Positions 46,478-56,872 of a stretch of DNA of 64,000 bases are shown one piece after another. Source of the DNA: Flavobacteriales bacterium. GTDB taxonomy: Bacteria; Bacteroidota; Bacteroidia; Flavobacteriales_D; Sanyastnellaceae. The notes beneath the pieces are model-generated. The model did not search any database. It worked only from the letters and a program-made list of their open reading frames with translations, and was not told the DNA's origin. Made by a program: the position numbers and the translations under genes. The first letter of the stretch is position 1; every line of letters begins with the position of its first letter. The stretch spans positions 1,426,001 through 1,490,000 of the forward strand of contig JAGYJM010000002.1 of the NCBI GenBank assembly GCA_018402085.1, in the 5' to 3' direction.

Positions 46478-47347
46478 TCACCCGAGATAAGATTTCAAAA
46501 TTTTACTGCGAGAAGTGTGCTTGAGACGGCGGATGGCCTTCTCTTTAATTTGGCGCACACGTTCACGGGTCAGATCGAAACGTTCACCAATTTCTTCGAG
46601 GGTCATCGGGTGTTCACCGTTCAGACCGAAATAGAGACGAATCACGTCTGCTTCGCGCGTTGTGAGTGTTCTCAATGAACGTTCGATTTCGCGTCGCAGA
46701 GACTCGTTCATCAAGTCGGTATCTGGAGAAGGGGTGTCTCCAGTCTGAAGCACATCGTACATCGTACTCGAGCTGTCGTCGCCATCTTTAAGTGGCGCAT
46801 CCATAGATACGTGACGTCCGGCGTTCTTCAGCGACTGCTTTACTTCATCGAGTGTCATTTCGAGTACTTCAGCTAGTTCAGCAGCCGTAGGCGGACGTTC
46901 ATATTCTTGTTCGAGTTTGGCAAATGCCTTATTGATTTTGTTGATCGATCCGATTTTATTCAGCGGCAGGCGCACAATACGGGATTGTTCTGCGAGTGCT
47001 TGCAGAATAGATTGTCGGATCCACCAAACGGCGTACGAGATGAACTTGAAGCCACGGGTTTCATCGAAGCGCTGAGCGGCTTTGATGAGGCCGAGGTTTC
47101 CCTCATTGATCAAGTCGGGGAGTGAAAGCCCCTGATTTTGGTACTGTTTGGAAACAGACACAACGAACCTCAAGTTTGCTTTAGTAAGTTTTTCGAGGGC
47201 TACCTGGTCTCCCTGCTTAATTCGGCGAGCGAGCTCTACCTCTTCTTCAGCAGTGATGAGGTCTACCCTTCCAATTTCTTGCAAATACTTGTCAAGAGAG
47301 GCTGTCTCTCTGTTAGTGACCTGTTTGGTTATCTTTAACTGTCTCAT
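46478..47347 (-). CDS. rpoD: RNA polymerase primary sigma factor
   Basis: A 289-residue sigma-70 of the short Bacteroidota form that lacks region 1.1. Region 1.2 begins [20 protein letters not shown], region 2 has [40 protein letters not shown] and [20 protein letters not shown]. Region 3 is [20 protein letters not shown] and region 4 ends [20 protein letters not shown]. It directs transcription from the TTG/TAnnTTTG promoters seen throughout this window. Monocistronic, with its own terminator. Confidence 0.98.
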   Translation of the reverse strand: MRQLKITKQVTNRETASLDKYLQEIGRVDLITAEEEVELARRIKQGDQVALEKLTKANLRFVVSVSKQYQNQGLSLPDLINEGNLGLIKAAQRFDETRGFKFISYAVWWIRQSILQALAEQSRIVRLPLNKIGSINKINKAFAKLEQEYERPPTAAELAEVLEMTLDEVKQSLKNAGRHVSMDAPLKDGDDSSSTMYDVLQTGDTPSPDTDLMNESLRREIERSLRTLTTREADVIRLYFGLNGEHPMTLEEIGERFDLTRERVRQIKEKAIRRLKHTSRSKILKSYLG

Positions 47348-47458
47348 TGGCTTTCCTTGCGAACTTTAAGTAGTGATCCGTTCATTGAGGATTTCTTCCC
47401 TTAGTATAACGGAGAAACCCGTGATTTAAGACGTTAAAACATCAAAAATCGTGCAAAC

Positions 47459-47490
47459 CGAGCAGCCTGACATGATGTCACGGCTGCTCT
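47459..47490 (-). terminator. Terminator-like hairpin after pnp
   Basis: On the minus strand GAGCAGCCGTGACAT and ATGTCAGGCTGCTC pair; the following bases are only mildly T-rich. Confidence 0.6.
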
Positions 47491-47500
47491 GCTTGCGTTT

Positions 47501-49735
47501 TCAGTCTTCGTTTCGACGACCACGGTCGCGTCGATCGCGGTCGCGATTACGGTCGCGGTCACCACCTCCACGGCGATCGCCGCCACTCTCGCGCTCCTGA
47601 TACCCTTCTGGTTTTGGCAGCAACACTTTTCGAGAGAGTTTAATTTTGTTTGTTTTCGGGTCGCGTCCGGTGACTTTAAATTTCACCAGTTCTCCTTCAG
47701 TGAGGACATCTTCAACGTTTTGAACGCGTTTCCAATCCAATTCAGATACGTGCAGTAATCCGTCTTGACCAGGAACGATTTCAACGAAAGCACCATACGG
47801 CATAATCGTTTTCACCACTCCTTCATATGTTTCACCGATTTCAACCGTTGGAGGGAAGGCAATGTTTCGAATGCGCTTTACGGCTGCGGTGATGGTATCA
47901 AGGTCAGAGGCTGAGACTTCAACGATACCTTTATTATCAATTTCGTCAATGCTTACGACTGCTCCGGTATCTGCCTGAATTTCCTGAATGATACGTCCGC
48001 CAGGTCCGATAACTGCTCCGATCATATCTGTTGGAATTTCAAAGCTCTCGATACGTGGTGCGTGCGGTTTGTAATCTTCACGCGGTTTATCGATTGTTTT
48101 GAGCATTTCATTCAGGATGTGATGACGTCCTTCACGAGCTTGATAAAGTGCCTCTTTCAGTGTCTGGAATGAAAGGCCGGCGATTTTGATATCCATCTGG
48201 CAGGCAGTGATTCCTTTACTGGTACCGGTCACTTTAAAGTCCATATCACCCAGGTGATCCTCATCACCAAGGATATCGCTGAGGATAGCATATTTTCCAC
48301 TCTCAGCATCCGTAATGAGTCCCATTGCAATTCCGGAAACGGGCGCTTTGATAGGCACCCCACCATCGAGCATTGCCAATGTACCTGCGCATACGGTGGC
48401 CATTGAAGAGGAGCCGTTAGACTCAAGGATTTCAGAGACGAGGCGAAGGGTATACGGACAATCTTCTGTTGCGGGTAAAACTGGCTTTAGTGCACGCAGA
48501 GCGAGATTTCCGTGACCAACTTCACGACGGCTAGTTCCTCGAAGCGGGCGCTCTTCACCTGTCGAGAATGGTGGAAAATTGTAGTGCAGGAGGAACTTTT
48601 CGCTGCGTTTTTCAAGTGCTCCATCGATGGTTTGCTCATCGAGCTTGGTTCCGAGTGTCAGCGTAGTCAGGGATTGGGTTTCGCCGCGAGTGAAAATTGC
48701 AGAGCCATGGGTTCTGGGGAGGTAATCGACCTCGCACCAAATCGGACGAATGTCTGTGGTTTTACGTCCGTCAAGGCGAATTCCTTCATTCAGCACCAGC
48801 TTGCGCACTGCCTCTTTTTGGGCTTCTTTCGCATAGATACTGATCAAGGCTCCTTTCTCTTCGAGTTCTTCGTCGGAGAAGCTCGCTTTGTATTCATCTT
48901 TGATGGCACTAAACTGAGCGCTGCGCTCTTCTTTGCTCAGCGCTTGCTTTGCAACATCATAATATTTTTGGTAGAGTGCCTCGATCACCTGATTACGCAG
49001 GTCGTGATCGTGAGTTTCGTGAGAATACTCACGTTTGGGCTGGCTTGACTCAACCATTTCGGCGAGTTCACGCTGTGCCTGGCACTGCACACGTATAGCG
49101 GCATGAGCTGCTTCAATGGCGTCAACCATTTCATCTTCGCTTACCTCGCTCATTTCACCTTCCACCATTACGATGCTATCATCAGAACCAGCGATGATCA
49201 TGTCCATATCGGCCTCTTTGAGCTCCGAGTGCAGGGGGTTAATCACAAACTTACCGTTGATGCGCGCAACGCGTACTTCACTGATCGGGCCGTTGAACGG
49301 GATATCAGAAACACAGAGAGCGGCTGAAGCAGCTAGTCCGGCAAGCGCGTCAGGCATATGCTCTTTATCAGCGCTCATCACTTGAATCATCACTTGCGTT
49401 CCTGCGTGGTAATCACTTGGGAATGTGGGTCTCAGCGCGCGATCAACAAGTCGCATTACGAGCACTTCGTCATCAGAGGGCCGTGCTTCACGCTTAAAGA
49501 AACCACCGGGAAAACGACCGGTAGACGCGTACTTTTCACGGTAATCTACCGTGAGTGGAAGGAAATCGACACCTTCTCCGGCTTCGTGGCTAGAGACAGC
49601 TGTTGCGAGCAACATGGTGTCACCCATTCGAACAACGACAGAGCCGTGAGCTTGCTTGGCAAGCTTACCGGTCTCGATGGTAACGGGCTTTCCGTCACCG
49701 AGGTCGATCGTTTTAGATTTTAGTGTGTAGTTCAT
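47501..49735 (-). CDS. pnp: Polyribonucleotide nucleotidyltransferase (PNPase)
   Basis: A 744-residue 3'-5' exoribonuclease that degrades RNA with phosphate. Two RNase PH domains ([20 protein letters not shown], then [20 protein letters not shown]), with [20 protein letters not shown] near the active site, are followed by a KH domain ([20 protein letters not shown]) and an S1 domain ([20 protein letters not shown]). It ends in an Arg/Asp/Gly-rich tail of about 40 residues ([19 protein letters not shown]). It lies downstream of rpsO, the usual neighbour. Confidence 0.98.
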   Translation of the reverse strand: MNYTLKSKTIDLGDGKPVTIETGKLAKQAHGSVVVRMGDTMLLATAVSSHEAGEGVDFLPLTVDYREKYASTGRFPGGFFKREARPSDDEVLVMRLVDRALRPTFPSDYHAGTQVMIQVMSADKEHMPDALAGLAASAALCVSDIPFNGPISEVRVARINGKFVINPLHSELKEADMDMIIAGSDDSIVMVEGEMSEVSEDEMVDAIEAAHAAIRVQCQAQRELAEMVESSQPKREYSHETHDHDLRNQVIEALYQKYYDVAKQALSKEERSAQFSAIKDEYKASFSDEELEEKGALISIYAKEAQKEAVRKLVLNEGIRLDGRKTTDIRPIWCEVDYLPRTHGSAIFTRGETQSLTTLTLGTKLDEQTIDGALEKRSEKFLLHYNFPPFSTGEERPLRGTSRREVGHGNLALRALKPVLPATEDCPYTLRLVSEILESNGSSSMATVCAGTLAMLDGGVPIKAPVSGIAMGLITDAESGKYAILSDILGDEDHLGDMDFKVTGTSKGITACQMDIKIAGLSFQTLKEALYQAREGRHHILNEMLKTIDKPREDYKPHAPRIESFEIPTDMIGAVIGPGGRIIQEIQADTGAVVSIDEIDNKGIVEVSASDLDTITAAVKRIRNIAFPPTVEIGETYEGVVKTIMPYGAFVEIVPGQDGLLHVSELDWKRVQNVEDVLTEGELVKFKVTGRDPKTNKIKLSRKVLLPKPEGYQERESGGDRRGGGDRDRNRDRDRRDRGRRNED

Positions 49736-49764
49736 ACGGTATTATAGGGTCATCTAACGCCAAA

Positions 49765-49800
49765 AGGGAGCAATGGTATGCACACCTATTGCCCCCTCAG
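49765..49800 (-). terminator. Terminator-like hairpin between rpsO and pnp
   Basis: On the minus strand GGGGGCAATAGGTG and TACCATTGCTCCC pair, then TTTTGG. It may attenuate read-through from rpsO into pnp. Confidence 0.6.
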
Positions 49801-49836
49801 GTCGTTTAAAAATTATATCGTCTCAATCGCAGTCAA

Positions 49837-50106
49837 TTATCTACGCAGGCCGAGTTTCTTAACGATCGCACGGTAGCGCTCAATATCTTTGTTTTTCAGG
49901 TAATCGAGAAGCTTACGGCGTTTACCAACAAGGCTAATCAGCGCTCGTTGGGTGTTGTAATCCTTGCGGTTCATTTTGAGGTGTTCCGTAAGGTGCGAGA
50001 TGCGGTAAGTGAACATTGCGATTTGTCCTTCCGCAGAACCGGTATCGTCTTGTGACTTCCCGTGTTCTTTAAAGATTTCACGTTTTTTTTCTGGGCTCAG
50101 ATACAT
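49837..50106 (-). CDS. rpsO: 30S ribosomal protein S15
   Basis: An 89-residue complete S15: GSAEGQIAMFTYRISHLTEH, LKMNRKDYNTQRALISLVGK, RRKLLDYLKNKDIERYRAIV. It binds the 16S rRNA central domain. Upstream of pnp on the same strand. Confidence 0.98.
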   Translation of the reverse strand: MYLSPEKKREIFKEHGKSQDDTGSAEGQIAMFTYRISHLTEHLKMNRKDYNTQRALISLVGKRRKLLDYLKNKDIERYRAIVKKLGLRR

Positions 50107-50189
50107 TCCAATATCGTATTAGATCATTTTTATGTACTCCGACTTTCGGAACCGCAAAGGTATTTCTAATTTTCTGAAATACCGAATGC

Positions 50190-51032
50190 TCAGCACATCA
50201 TTTTGAGTGTAAGAGCAATTTTGTTTTTCAGGTCTTTGCGTTCTACGATAAAGTCAAGGAAGCCGTGTTCCAGTAAGAATTCGGAACGCTGAAAGCCCTC
50301 AGGAAGGTCTTTACCAATGGTTTCTTTGACCACCCGCGGGCCAGCGAAACCGATGAGTGCATTTGGCTCAGCGATGTTCAGGTCTCCGAGCATCGCAAAG
50401 CTTGCGGTGACCCCTCCTGTGGTAGGGTCTGTGAGCACCGAGATGTAAGGGAGGCCTGCTTCAGCAAGTTGAGAAAGTTTAGCAGATGTCTTGGCCATCT
50501 GCATCAACGAGAAGCCGGCTTCCATCATGCGGGCACCGCCTGATTTGGAAATACAAATAAACGGACATTTATTCTTGAGGGCATAATCAACTGACCGGGC
50601 GAACTTCTCTCCTACCACTGAGCCCATTGACCCCCCGATGAATTTAAAATCCATTGCCGCAATCACCACCTGCCGATCTTCGATTTTACCCGAAGCACAA
50701 CGCATAGCGTCTTTCAATCCGGTTTTGTTCACGGAAGACTCTAGCCTGTCAGTGTATTTCTTAGTGTCTTCAAATTCAAGTGGATCATCTGAATAGAGGT
50801 TTGCGAACAGCTCGCGGTGTTTTCCCTCGTCAAAGAGGATCGAGAAATATTCAGCTGAGCCGATACGCTCATGATAGCCGCATTCATGGCATACCCAGAA
50901 GTGCTCGGCATGATCTTGTGAAGTGATCATACTCTTGCATTCTTTGCACTTGTACCAAACGCCTTCGGGGATTTCCTTCTTCTCCGTTGACTTGGTCGTA
51001 ATGCCGTCTTTTATACGTCTGAACCAACCCAT
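50190..51032 (-). CDS. accD: Acetyl-CoA carboxylase carboxyltransferase subunit beta
   Basis: A 280-residue subunit that makes malonyl-CoA together with AccA. The N-terminal zinc ribbon has two Cys pairs (YKCKECKSM and [13 protein letters not shown]). The crotonase-like part has [40 protein letters not shown] and [20 protein letters not shown]. Complete and of normal length. Confidence 0.98.
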   Translation of the reverse strand: MGWFRRIKDGITTKSTEKKEIPEGVWYKCKECKSMITSQDHAEHFWVCHECGYHERIGSAEYFSILFDEGKHRELFANLYSDDPLEFEDTKKYTDRLESSVNKTGLKDAMRCASGKIEDRQVVIAAMDFKFIGGSMGSVVGEKFARSVDYALKNKCPFICISKSGGARMMEAGFSLMQMAKTSAKLSQLAEAGLPYISVLTDPTTGGVTASFAMLGDLNIAEPNALIGFAGPRVVKETIGKDLPEGFQRSEFLLEHGFLDFIVERKDLKNKIALTLKMMC

Positions 51033-51118
51033 GCTTCATGTTTAGTTGGGGCAAAGATAGCAAAGCGTGCATGCTGACAAGTTCACGTGACCGGAAACCT
51101 CCAACAGGCATCATTTCG

Positions 51119-51126
51119 TACTTTTG
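51119..51126 (+). promoter_or_regulatory. -7 box TACTTTTG before prfC
   Basis: Exact TAnnTTTG match, 19 bases before the ATG at 51146. Confidence 0.6.
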
Positions 51127-51145
51127 CTAATTAACGCTGTCTATT

Positions 51146-52750
51146 ATGTCTCTGAAGCAGGAAATCCAGAAAAGAAAAACCTTTGCGATCATCTCCCACC
51201 CGGATGCCGGCAAAACAACCCTGACCGAGAAGCTCTTGCTTTTTGGGGGGGCGATCCAGACCGCAGGAGCTGTGAAGAACAATAAAATTCGTAAAACAGC
51301 GGCGTCTGACTTTATGGAGATCGAGCGCCAGCGGGGCATCTCAGTTGCCACCTCAGTTATGGGCTTTGAATACCAGGATTTGCTCATCAACCTGCTCGAC
51401 ACTCCCGGCCACAAAGATTTTGCTGAAGATACCTACCGCACGCTGACTGCCGTTGACAGTGTGATTCTCGTTGTTGACAGCGTGAAAGGCGTTGAGGAAC
51501 AAACCGAACGACTGATGGAAGTGTGCCGAATGCGCGATACACCGGTCATCATCTTTGTCAATAAAATGGACCTTGAAGGTCGTGACCCATTTGAGTTGCT
51601 TGATGAGCTTGAAGAAAAATTAGACATCAAGGTGCGACCGCTCAGCTGGCCGATCAGTGGCGGCCATACCTTCAAAGGCGTTTACAATCTTTTTGAAAAG
51701 GGTTTGAACCTTTTTTCTGCGAACAAAACCAAGATTGAGCGCGACGTTGTAAAGGTGGAGGCACTTGACGCTGTTGAGCTTGACGAGATGATCGGAACAG
51801 AGTACGCCGACCAGCTTCGTGAAGATGTTGACCTTATCGAAGGGGTTTACGACGTTCTCGATAAAGAAGCGTATCTCGCCGGTAAGATTGCCCCGGTCTT
51901 CTTTGGCAGCGCGGTGAACAACTTTGGAGTTCAGGAGATGCTAGACACCTTTGTGCGTCTGGCCCCTACCCCTTTGCCCAGACTGACCAACCTTCGCAGT
52001 ATCGCCCCGAATGAGGAACGTTTTACGGGCTTTGTTTTCAAAATTCACGCCAATATTGACCCGAAACACCGTGACCGGATCGCCTTCCTGCGCATTTGCT
52101 CAGGCACCTTTGAGCGAAACAAGTTTTTCTATCATACCCGCCTTGACAAGAAACTCAAATTTGCCAACCCTGCCACCTTCATGGCCCGCAGCAAAAACGT
52201 GATTGATACGGCATATCCAGGAGATGTTGTCGGTTTGTATGACACCGGTAATTTCAAAATAGGTGACACTCTGACCGAAGGGGAAGATTTACAATTTCAG
52301 GGTATTCCGAGCTTTTCACCTGAAATCTTCAAGGAACTGATCAACAAAGACCCTATGAAGAGCAAACAGTTGGAGAAAGGAATCCAGCAGCTCACTGATG
52401 AGGGGGTTGCGCAGCTCTTTATTAGAGAAGCCGGTAGCCGTAAAATTGTGGGCACGGTTGGCGAGCTGCAGTTTGAGGTAATCCAGTACCGTCTCGAACA
52501 TGAGTACGGTGCGAAATGTGAATTCCAGCCAAAAAACTACTATAAGGCATGCTGGATTACGAGTGACCACGCACAAAAATTAGACGAGTTCAAGCGCATC
52601 AAGGCCACGGATATTGTGACCGATAAAGACGGTAACGACGTATTTCTGGCACCATCTAAGTTCTTGCTGGATATGGAACGGCAGAACTTTCCGGAACTTG
52701 AATTTCATTTCACGAGTGAATTCAAAACCGCTGTCGATTCAGCGGGGTAA
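51146..52750 (+). CDS. prfC: Peptide chain release factor 3
   Basis: A 534-residue translational GTPase that recycles RF1 and RF2. P-loop [20 protein letters not shown], switch [33 protein letters not shown], and [20 protein letters not shown]. The length and the domain III signature ([20 protein letters not shown]) identify RF3 rather than EF-G. Its stop is 6 bases from the stop of the convergent permease gene. Confidence 0.98.
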   Translation: MSLKQEIQKRKTFAIISHPDAGKTTLTEKLLLFGGAIQTAGAVKNNKIRKTAASDFMEIERQRGISVATSVMGFEYQDLLINLLDTPGHKDFAEDTYRTLTAVDSVILVVDSVKGVEEQTERLMEVCRMRDTPVIIFVNKMDLEGRDPFELLDELEEKLDIKVRPLSWPISGGHTFKGVYNLFEKGLNLFSANKTKIERDVVKVEALDAVELDEMIGTEYADQLREDVDLIEGVYDVLDKEAYLAGKIAPVFFGSAVNNFGVQEMLDTFVRLAPTPLPRLTNLRSIAPNEERFTGFVFKIHANIDPKHRDRIAFLRICSGTFERNKFFYHTRLDKKLKFANPATFMARSKNVIDTAYPGDVVGLYDTGNFKIGDTLTEGEDLQFQGIPSFSPEIFKELINKDPMKSKQLEKGIQQLTDEGVAQLFIREAGSRKIVGTVGELQFEVIQYRLEHEYGAKCEFQPKNYYKACWITSDHAQKLDEFKRIKATDIVTDKDGNDVFLAPSKFLLDMERQNFPELEFHFTSEFKTAVDSAG

Positions 52751-52756
52751 GCGTTT

Positions 52757-53992
52757 TCAGCTATAGAGCCTGACCCGTGGGTCGATCCAGGCGTATAACA
52801 CATCTGTCAGGGTATTGATCACCACAAAAATCGCTGCGATAACGATCACAGCGCCCATGACTACCGGTAAATCGTTTTTCTCGAGTGAACGAAAAACCTC
52901 CAGTCCCAGACCTTTATACCCGAATACAAACTCTACAAAAACGGCACCGGCAAGCATTGAAGCTAACCATCCGCTGGCGGCGGTCACTACCGGGTTGAGT
53001 GCATTGCGCAATACGTGTCGCATAACTACCGCCCGCTCTGAAAGTCCTTTTGCCCGCGCTGTTCTGACATACTCCTGCCCCATCACTTCGAGCATACTAT
53101 TGCGAAGCAGCTGACTTACGACAGCAAGCGGACGAATCCCCAAGGTGAGTGCGGGCAAAATTAAATGCGAAAGTGCGAGCTTCTTGCCCTCCCACACGTC
53201 AACCTCATACAAGCTGCCATTCATGGGTAAGCCTGTGCCCGGCAGACGGATACTTGAAGGAAAGACTACCCAAAGCGCAGCACACACGGAGGCAAGCACC
53301 AGCCAGCCAGTTTTCTTCGCCTTTGGGGAAGTGAACTTTACAAGGCGGCTACACACGACCATTAAAGCTAAGAATGCAAGCAGCCAGACACTAAAATTCA
53401 CCTGCTCATGCCAGAGGTAACCTCCGGCCCAGGCGATGAGTATGGCCATAAAGAATGAAGGACCGCTCATTCCGACAGACGAAAAGAGAAGGATCAACCG
53501 GTCAGGTGCCCCTCCCGCGTTGAGCGCAGATACGATGCCCAGAAGTATTCCTGTAATCATCGCGAAAGCGATGGAAGCTAATGCGAGAATGAACGTACCC
53601 GGGAGCGCGTCAGCGAGAATAGCGCTTACCGACCGCTCGCTCAGGAAGGATCGCCCTAAATATGGTGGCTTCAGCACCCACACATGTTCATGCCTTTCCG
53701 CTATCAACGTGTAACCGATGGTCAGGTCATCTATGGATTTTCGCGATTCCGGATTGCGATCATAGATACCAACGGGCGACAAGTCATTCAGAAAGAGTAC
53801 ATAGCGCTCTCCCAGTGACAAATCAAGCCTGAACTTTTTGCGGATAGCCTCAACGACTTCCTCCGACTCGGTTTGACCAGCCAGTTCGCGCGAAGGATCC
53901 GGTACCAAACCGAAGAGAAAGAACACCAGCGTCACCACGCCAAACAGTACGGTGAGTCCGTACAGAAACCGACGTAAGAAGAAGGTGAGCAC
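52757..53992 (-). CDS. ABC transporter permease, DppB/OppB type, enlarged
   Basis: A 411-residue inner-membrane permease of the peptide/nickel class. The N terminus FLRRFLYGLTVLFGVVTLVF and the EAA loop EYVRTARAKGLSERAVVMRH with VLRNALNPVVTAASG are diagnostic. Family members have about 300-330 residues; the extra length comes from a periplasmic loop (about 75-125) and an additional hydrophobic block (about 205-245, WLLAFLALMVVC and GWLVLASVCAALWVVF). Neither the second permease, the ATPases nor the binding protein is adjacent. Confidence 0.92.
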   Translation of the reverse strand: MLTFFLRRFLYGLTVLFGVVTLVFFLFGLVPDPSRELAGQTESEEVVEAIRKKFRLDLSLGERYVLFLNDLSPVGIYDRNPESRKSIDDLTIGYTLIAERHEHVWVLKPPYLGRSFLSERSVSAILADALPGTFILALASIAFAMITGILLGIVSALNAGGAPDRLILLFSSVGMSGPSFFMAILIAWAGGYLWHEQVNFSVWLLAFLALMVVCSRLVKFTSPKAKKTGWLVLASVCAALWVVFPSSIRLPGTGLPMNGSLYEVDVWEGKKLALSHLILPALTLGIRPLAVVSQLLRNSMLEVMGQEYVRTARAKGLSERAVVMRHVLRNALNPVVTAASGWLASMLAGAVFVEFVFGYKGLGLEVFRSLEKNDLPVVMGAVIVIAAIFVVINTLTDVLYAWIDPRVRLYS

Positions 53993-55357
53993 TTAAGGCA
54001 TGAGTTCTTTGGCCTCCTCCCAGGTCGGGATTTCGCGCCATGCCCATTTCTCGATCACCACGCCACCCTTCAACAGCACCAGACCGGGGTTGCTACGGAT
54101 GATGATTTTCAGCTCTGTCTGATCACATACATAAAAAGGATAAGCTGCCTGATGTTTGTGGCGATAGTCTTCAGCCACATCGTATCCGGCATTCGTAATG
54201 GCGTAAAACGACGCGTTCGCATCCGCCGCTTTTGCGGCGAGCTCATTCAAGGCCCCCTGAACAGACTCTTCTGTTTTCTCAAGCGTGTGCGAGATATGCA
54301 AGAAGACATACCCCGGATCTTCAACAATGTCATAGGTGTGATCTACCCCTTCGTAATCAAGCACTTCAAAGTCTTTAATCGGCGCTTCGTAACCGTCACT
54401 GACCTTCACTGAAGGTCCATCCCAAGAGACCTCTTCATAGCCATTCTTGAACCACTCTTTATTGTAGATCTCGCTGTAATCAGTAGAGAGAATCACCGTG
54501 TCTTGCCCGGTAGCCTTGCTTCTGAAGGTGTATTCGGTAGCATAACGAGGCGGCTCAAGTCCGAGTTCGTCAGCGCTCATCATATTCTTGCTAATATTTT
54601 CACCCATGGCGTAAGGGCGGTAATCTTTCATGGGAAGATAAGCCAGCGTGCTGTACTGGAAGACACCGCAAACCAGCAGTGCGCCAACAGCCATCATATA
54701 TTGCTTGGCCTCGCCCTTCACACGGCGTTGAATAAATGACGCCACCAGCAGCAGAAGAGCCGTAAACAGCGGCGGGAACATCCAATTGAGCATCGTCATG
54801 GCAAAGATGGCTGTAATCAGGATGCTCAGGGTATACATATATATTGACTCTTTCGTGGTATTCAGCGAAACGAGTCCGCGGAAGGCACCGAAGAAGATCG
54901 GCAGCACGAAAATGAGCAGCACCACATCTTTCAGGAAGCTTTCATGCGGGGTCAGCGGTATAGCGTTGCCGAAGCAGCCGCACTCCAGCACACACTGGTT
55001 TGGGATTTCTTCTGTCACGCCCTGCTCATTGATGATGGTTTTGGTGCCCATCGGGTCGCAGTTATCGGTGTAATAGGTCAGCCATGTGAAGAACAGCATC
55101 AACATGAGCGTCAACGTACTTGTCAACTTCGGCAGAGCGCCGACCAGCAGCGCAACCCCGAGCAGAATCTCACCAATTACAATGAACACCGCGAGCGGAA
55201 GTGCGTAGGGCGCCAGCCACTCCAGATTCAGGGCTCCGGGCTCGAAATACTCTTCAAGTTTATACATGAAGCCGATCACATCATTTGATTTGATCAGTCC
55301 GGAAATGATGAACAGCGAGCCTACAAGCAGGCGGCAAATGTTAATGATGATGCGCAT
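53993..55357 (-). CDS. BT_3928-type DoxX-like membrane protein
   Basis: A 454-residue protein. The N-terminal part (1-150) is a DoxX/MauE-like four-helix unit with GSLFIISGLIKSNDVIGFMY and a Cys-rich loop, NQCVLECGCFGNAIPLTPHE. More helices follow (to about 250), and then a soluble C-terminal domain (265-454) with YAITNAGYDVAEDYRHKHQA and a thioredoxin-like feel but no CxxC. A role in envelope redox chemistry is inferred. Its stop directly abuts the permease start. A dispersed hairpin lies in frame at 54220. Confidence 0.85.
   Translation of the reverse strand: MRIIINICRLLVGSLFIISGLIKSNDVIGFMYKLEEYFEPGALNLEWLAPYALPLAVFIVIGEILLGVALLVGALPKLTSTLTLMLMLFFTWLTYYTDNCDPMGTKTIINEQGVTEEIPNQCVLECGCFGNAIPLTPHESFLKDVVLLIFVLPIFFGAFRGLVSLNTTKESIYMYTLSILITAIFAMTMLNWMFPPLFTALLLLVASFIQRRVKGEAKQYMMAVGALLVCGVFQYSTLAYLPMKDYRPYAMGENISKNMMSADELGLEPPRYATEYTFRSKATGQDTVILSTDYSEIYNKEWFKNGYEEVSWDGPSVKVSDGYEAPIKDFEVLDYEGVDHTYDIVEDPGYVFLHISHTLEKTEESVQGALNELAAKAADANASFYAITNAGYDVAEDYRHKHQAAYPFYVCDQTELKIIIRSNPGLVLLKGGVVIEKWAWREIPTWEEAKELMP
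54220..54239 (-). repeat. Dispersed GATG hairpin, copy 12 (coding)
   Basis: On the gene strand CGCCGC-AAAA-GCGGCG then GATG, read A-A-K-A-A-D in the DoxX-like gene. Confidence 0.78.
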
Positions 55358-55441
55358 TCCTTAAGTGTTATGATTTGAACTGTGAGCTCTAATTTCGGTG
55401 AGTTCTCGGTCGGTCGTTTTCTTTTTAACAGGGCTTTAACA

Positions 55442-55990
55442 TCAGGGTTTCACGCCCTCCCCCATCAGGATAAGCGCGAAAGCAGCGTAATTGATGATAT
55501 CCTGGTAGTTGGCGTCTACGCCTTCGCTCACGAGCGTATTACCTTGATTGTCTTCGATTTGCTTAATTCGGAGCAGCTTCATCAGAATGAGATCAGTCAG
55601 CGAGCTGATCCGCATTTCGCGCCACGCTTCGCCGTAATCATGGTTCTTCTTCTGCATCAGTTCCCTCGTCGCTTGCCGGTGTTTACGATAATTCGCCAGC
55701 GTGGTTTCTGCATCCATTTCGAGTGGTGCGTCTTCCCCCAGCTCAAGTTGGATCAACGCCATGATGGCATAGTTGATAATACCTATAAATTCACCTTCGA
55801 TCCCCTCTCCAACCTTGTTCTCGCGAGTCTCCTGCAAGGTGCGGATTCGTTTGGCTTTGATGAAGATCTGATCGGTCAGTGAAGATGTGCGCAGAATACG
55901 CCATGCAGTGCCATAGTCTTTAGTTTTCTTAAAGAAAAGTTCTTCACATTCTCTCGCGACTGCATCGTATTGCTGGTTGGTATCCGCCAT
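55442..55990 (-). CDS. DUF1599 protein
   Basis: A 182-residue cytoplasmic protein made of two tandem DUF1599 units: KKTKDYGTAWRILRTSSLTD with IFIKAKRIRTLQE and, again, KKNHDYGEAWREMRISSLTD with LILMKLLRIKQIED. Each repeat ends with IINYAIMALIQLE or IINYAAFALILMG. The function is unknown; in this phylum it is usually encoded with the DoxX-like gene and opposite folP, as here. The ATG at 55990 is chosen; 25 open codons upstream overlap the folP promoter region. Confidence 0.9.
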   Translation of the reverse strand: MADTNQQYDAVARECEELFFKKTKDYGTAWRILRTSSLTDQIFIKAKRIRTLQETRENKVGEGIEGEFIGIINYAIMALIQLELGEDAPLEMDAETTLANYRKHRQATRELMQKKNHDYGEAWREMRISSLTDLILMKLLRIKQIEDNQGNTLVSEGVDANYQDIINYAAFALILMGEGVKP

Positions 55991-56035
55991 TGTCGTGGTA
56001 TCTTTCGGCGCGAAAGATACAATGCTGAGAGCATT

Positions 56036-56872
56036 TTGAAGCCCCTTGTTTTCCGATACCGCCAAACGCTGAAGCGTTTTGATCGCCCGCTCATCATGGG
56101 CGTCCTCAACGCGACGCCTGATTCATTTTTTTCAGGCAGTCGCGCAAGTCAGCTAGATGAAGCACTGAAGGCTGCAGAGCATATGCTCAATTCTGGTGCG
56201 GATATTCTTGACATTGGCGGACAAAGCACGCGTCCGGGTGCGGAGTGGATTTCAGCAGAAGAAGAGCGGATGCGTGTGATTCCAGTGATCGACGCGGTTG
56301 CAACTCGTTTTCCAGATGCGATGATCAGTGTAGATACTTTTTACGCCGCAATAGCGGCGGATGGAGTTTCAGCCGGAGCCGGCATTGTGAATGACGTATC
56401 AGCGGGAGGCATCGACAAGGATATGTTCAGCACAGTTGCCCGGCTCCGGGTTCCGTACGTGCTTATGCACATGCAGGGAACTCCGGAGACTATGCAACAA
56501 AATCCGCAATACGATGATGTGGTCAATGATACCCTTAGGATGCTTTCAGGCAAGCTCCAACAGTTGCGCAAGCTGGGAGTGGCGGATGTATGGATCGATC
56601 CGGGGTTCGGTTTTGGCAAGACGCTTGAGCACAATTATCAGCTACTGAAGCGCCTGAATGAGTTCAGCGTTCTGGATTGTGCAATGCTTGCGGGCGTGTC
56701 ACGAAAAGGCATGATCTGGAAGCTACTGGGCACTTCGCCGGATGCTGCCTTGAATGGCACCAGCGTTGTGAACACCATAGCCTTGTTGAACGGGGCTTCC
56801 ATCCTCCGAGTACACGATGTGAAAGAGGCGCGTGAAGTGATGAAAATCGTTAGTTTCGCTCAAAGCCTATGA
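56036..56872 (+). CDS. folP: Dihydropteroate synthase
   Basis: A 278-residue TIM-barrel enzyme that joins pterin pyrophosphate and p-aminobenzoate in folate synthesis. Motifs: LIMGVLNATPDSFFSGSRAS, GADILDIGGQSTRPGAEWIS, ISVDTFYAAIAADGVSAGAG, VNDVSAGG, DVWIDPGFGFGKTLEHNYQL and MLAGVSRKGMIWKL. The TTG at 56036 gives a normal length and lies after a TATCTTTC box at about 55999; no ATG in frame fits. The conserved barrel strand after ISVDT carries a dispersed hairpin at 56344. The stop overlaps the cdaA start. Confidence 0.95.
   Translation: MKPLVFRYRQTLKRFDRPLIMGVLNATPDSFFSGSRASQLDEALKAAEHMLNSGADILDIGGQSTRPGAEWISAEEERMRVIPVIDAVATRFPDAMISVDTFYAAIAADGVSAGAGIVNDVSAGGIDKDMFSTVARLRVPYVLMHMQGTPETMQQNPQYDDVVNDTLRMLSGKLQQLRKLGVADVWIDPGFGFGKTLEHNYQLLKRLNEFSVLDCAMLAGVSRKGMIWKLLGTSPDAALNGTSVVNTIALLNGASILRVHDVKEAREVMKIVSFAQSL
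56344..56363 (+). repeat. Dispersed GATG hairpin, copy 13 (coding)
   Basis: CGCCGC-AATA-GCGGCG then GATG, read A-A-I-A-A-D in folP just after the conserved SVDT strand. Confidence 0.75.
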
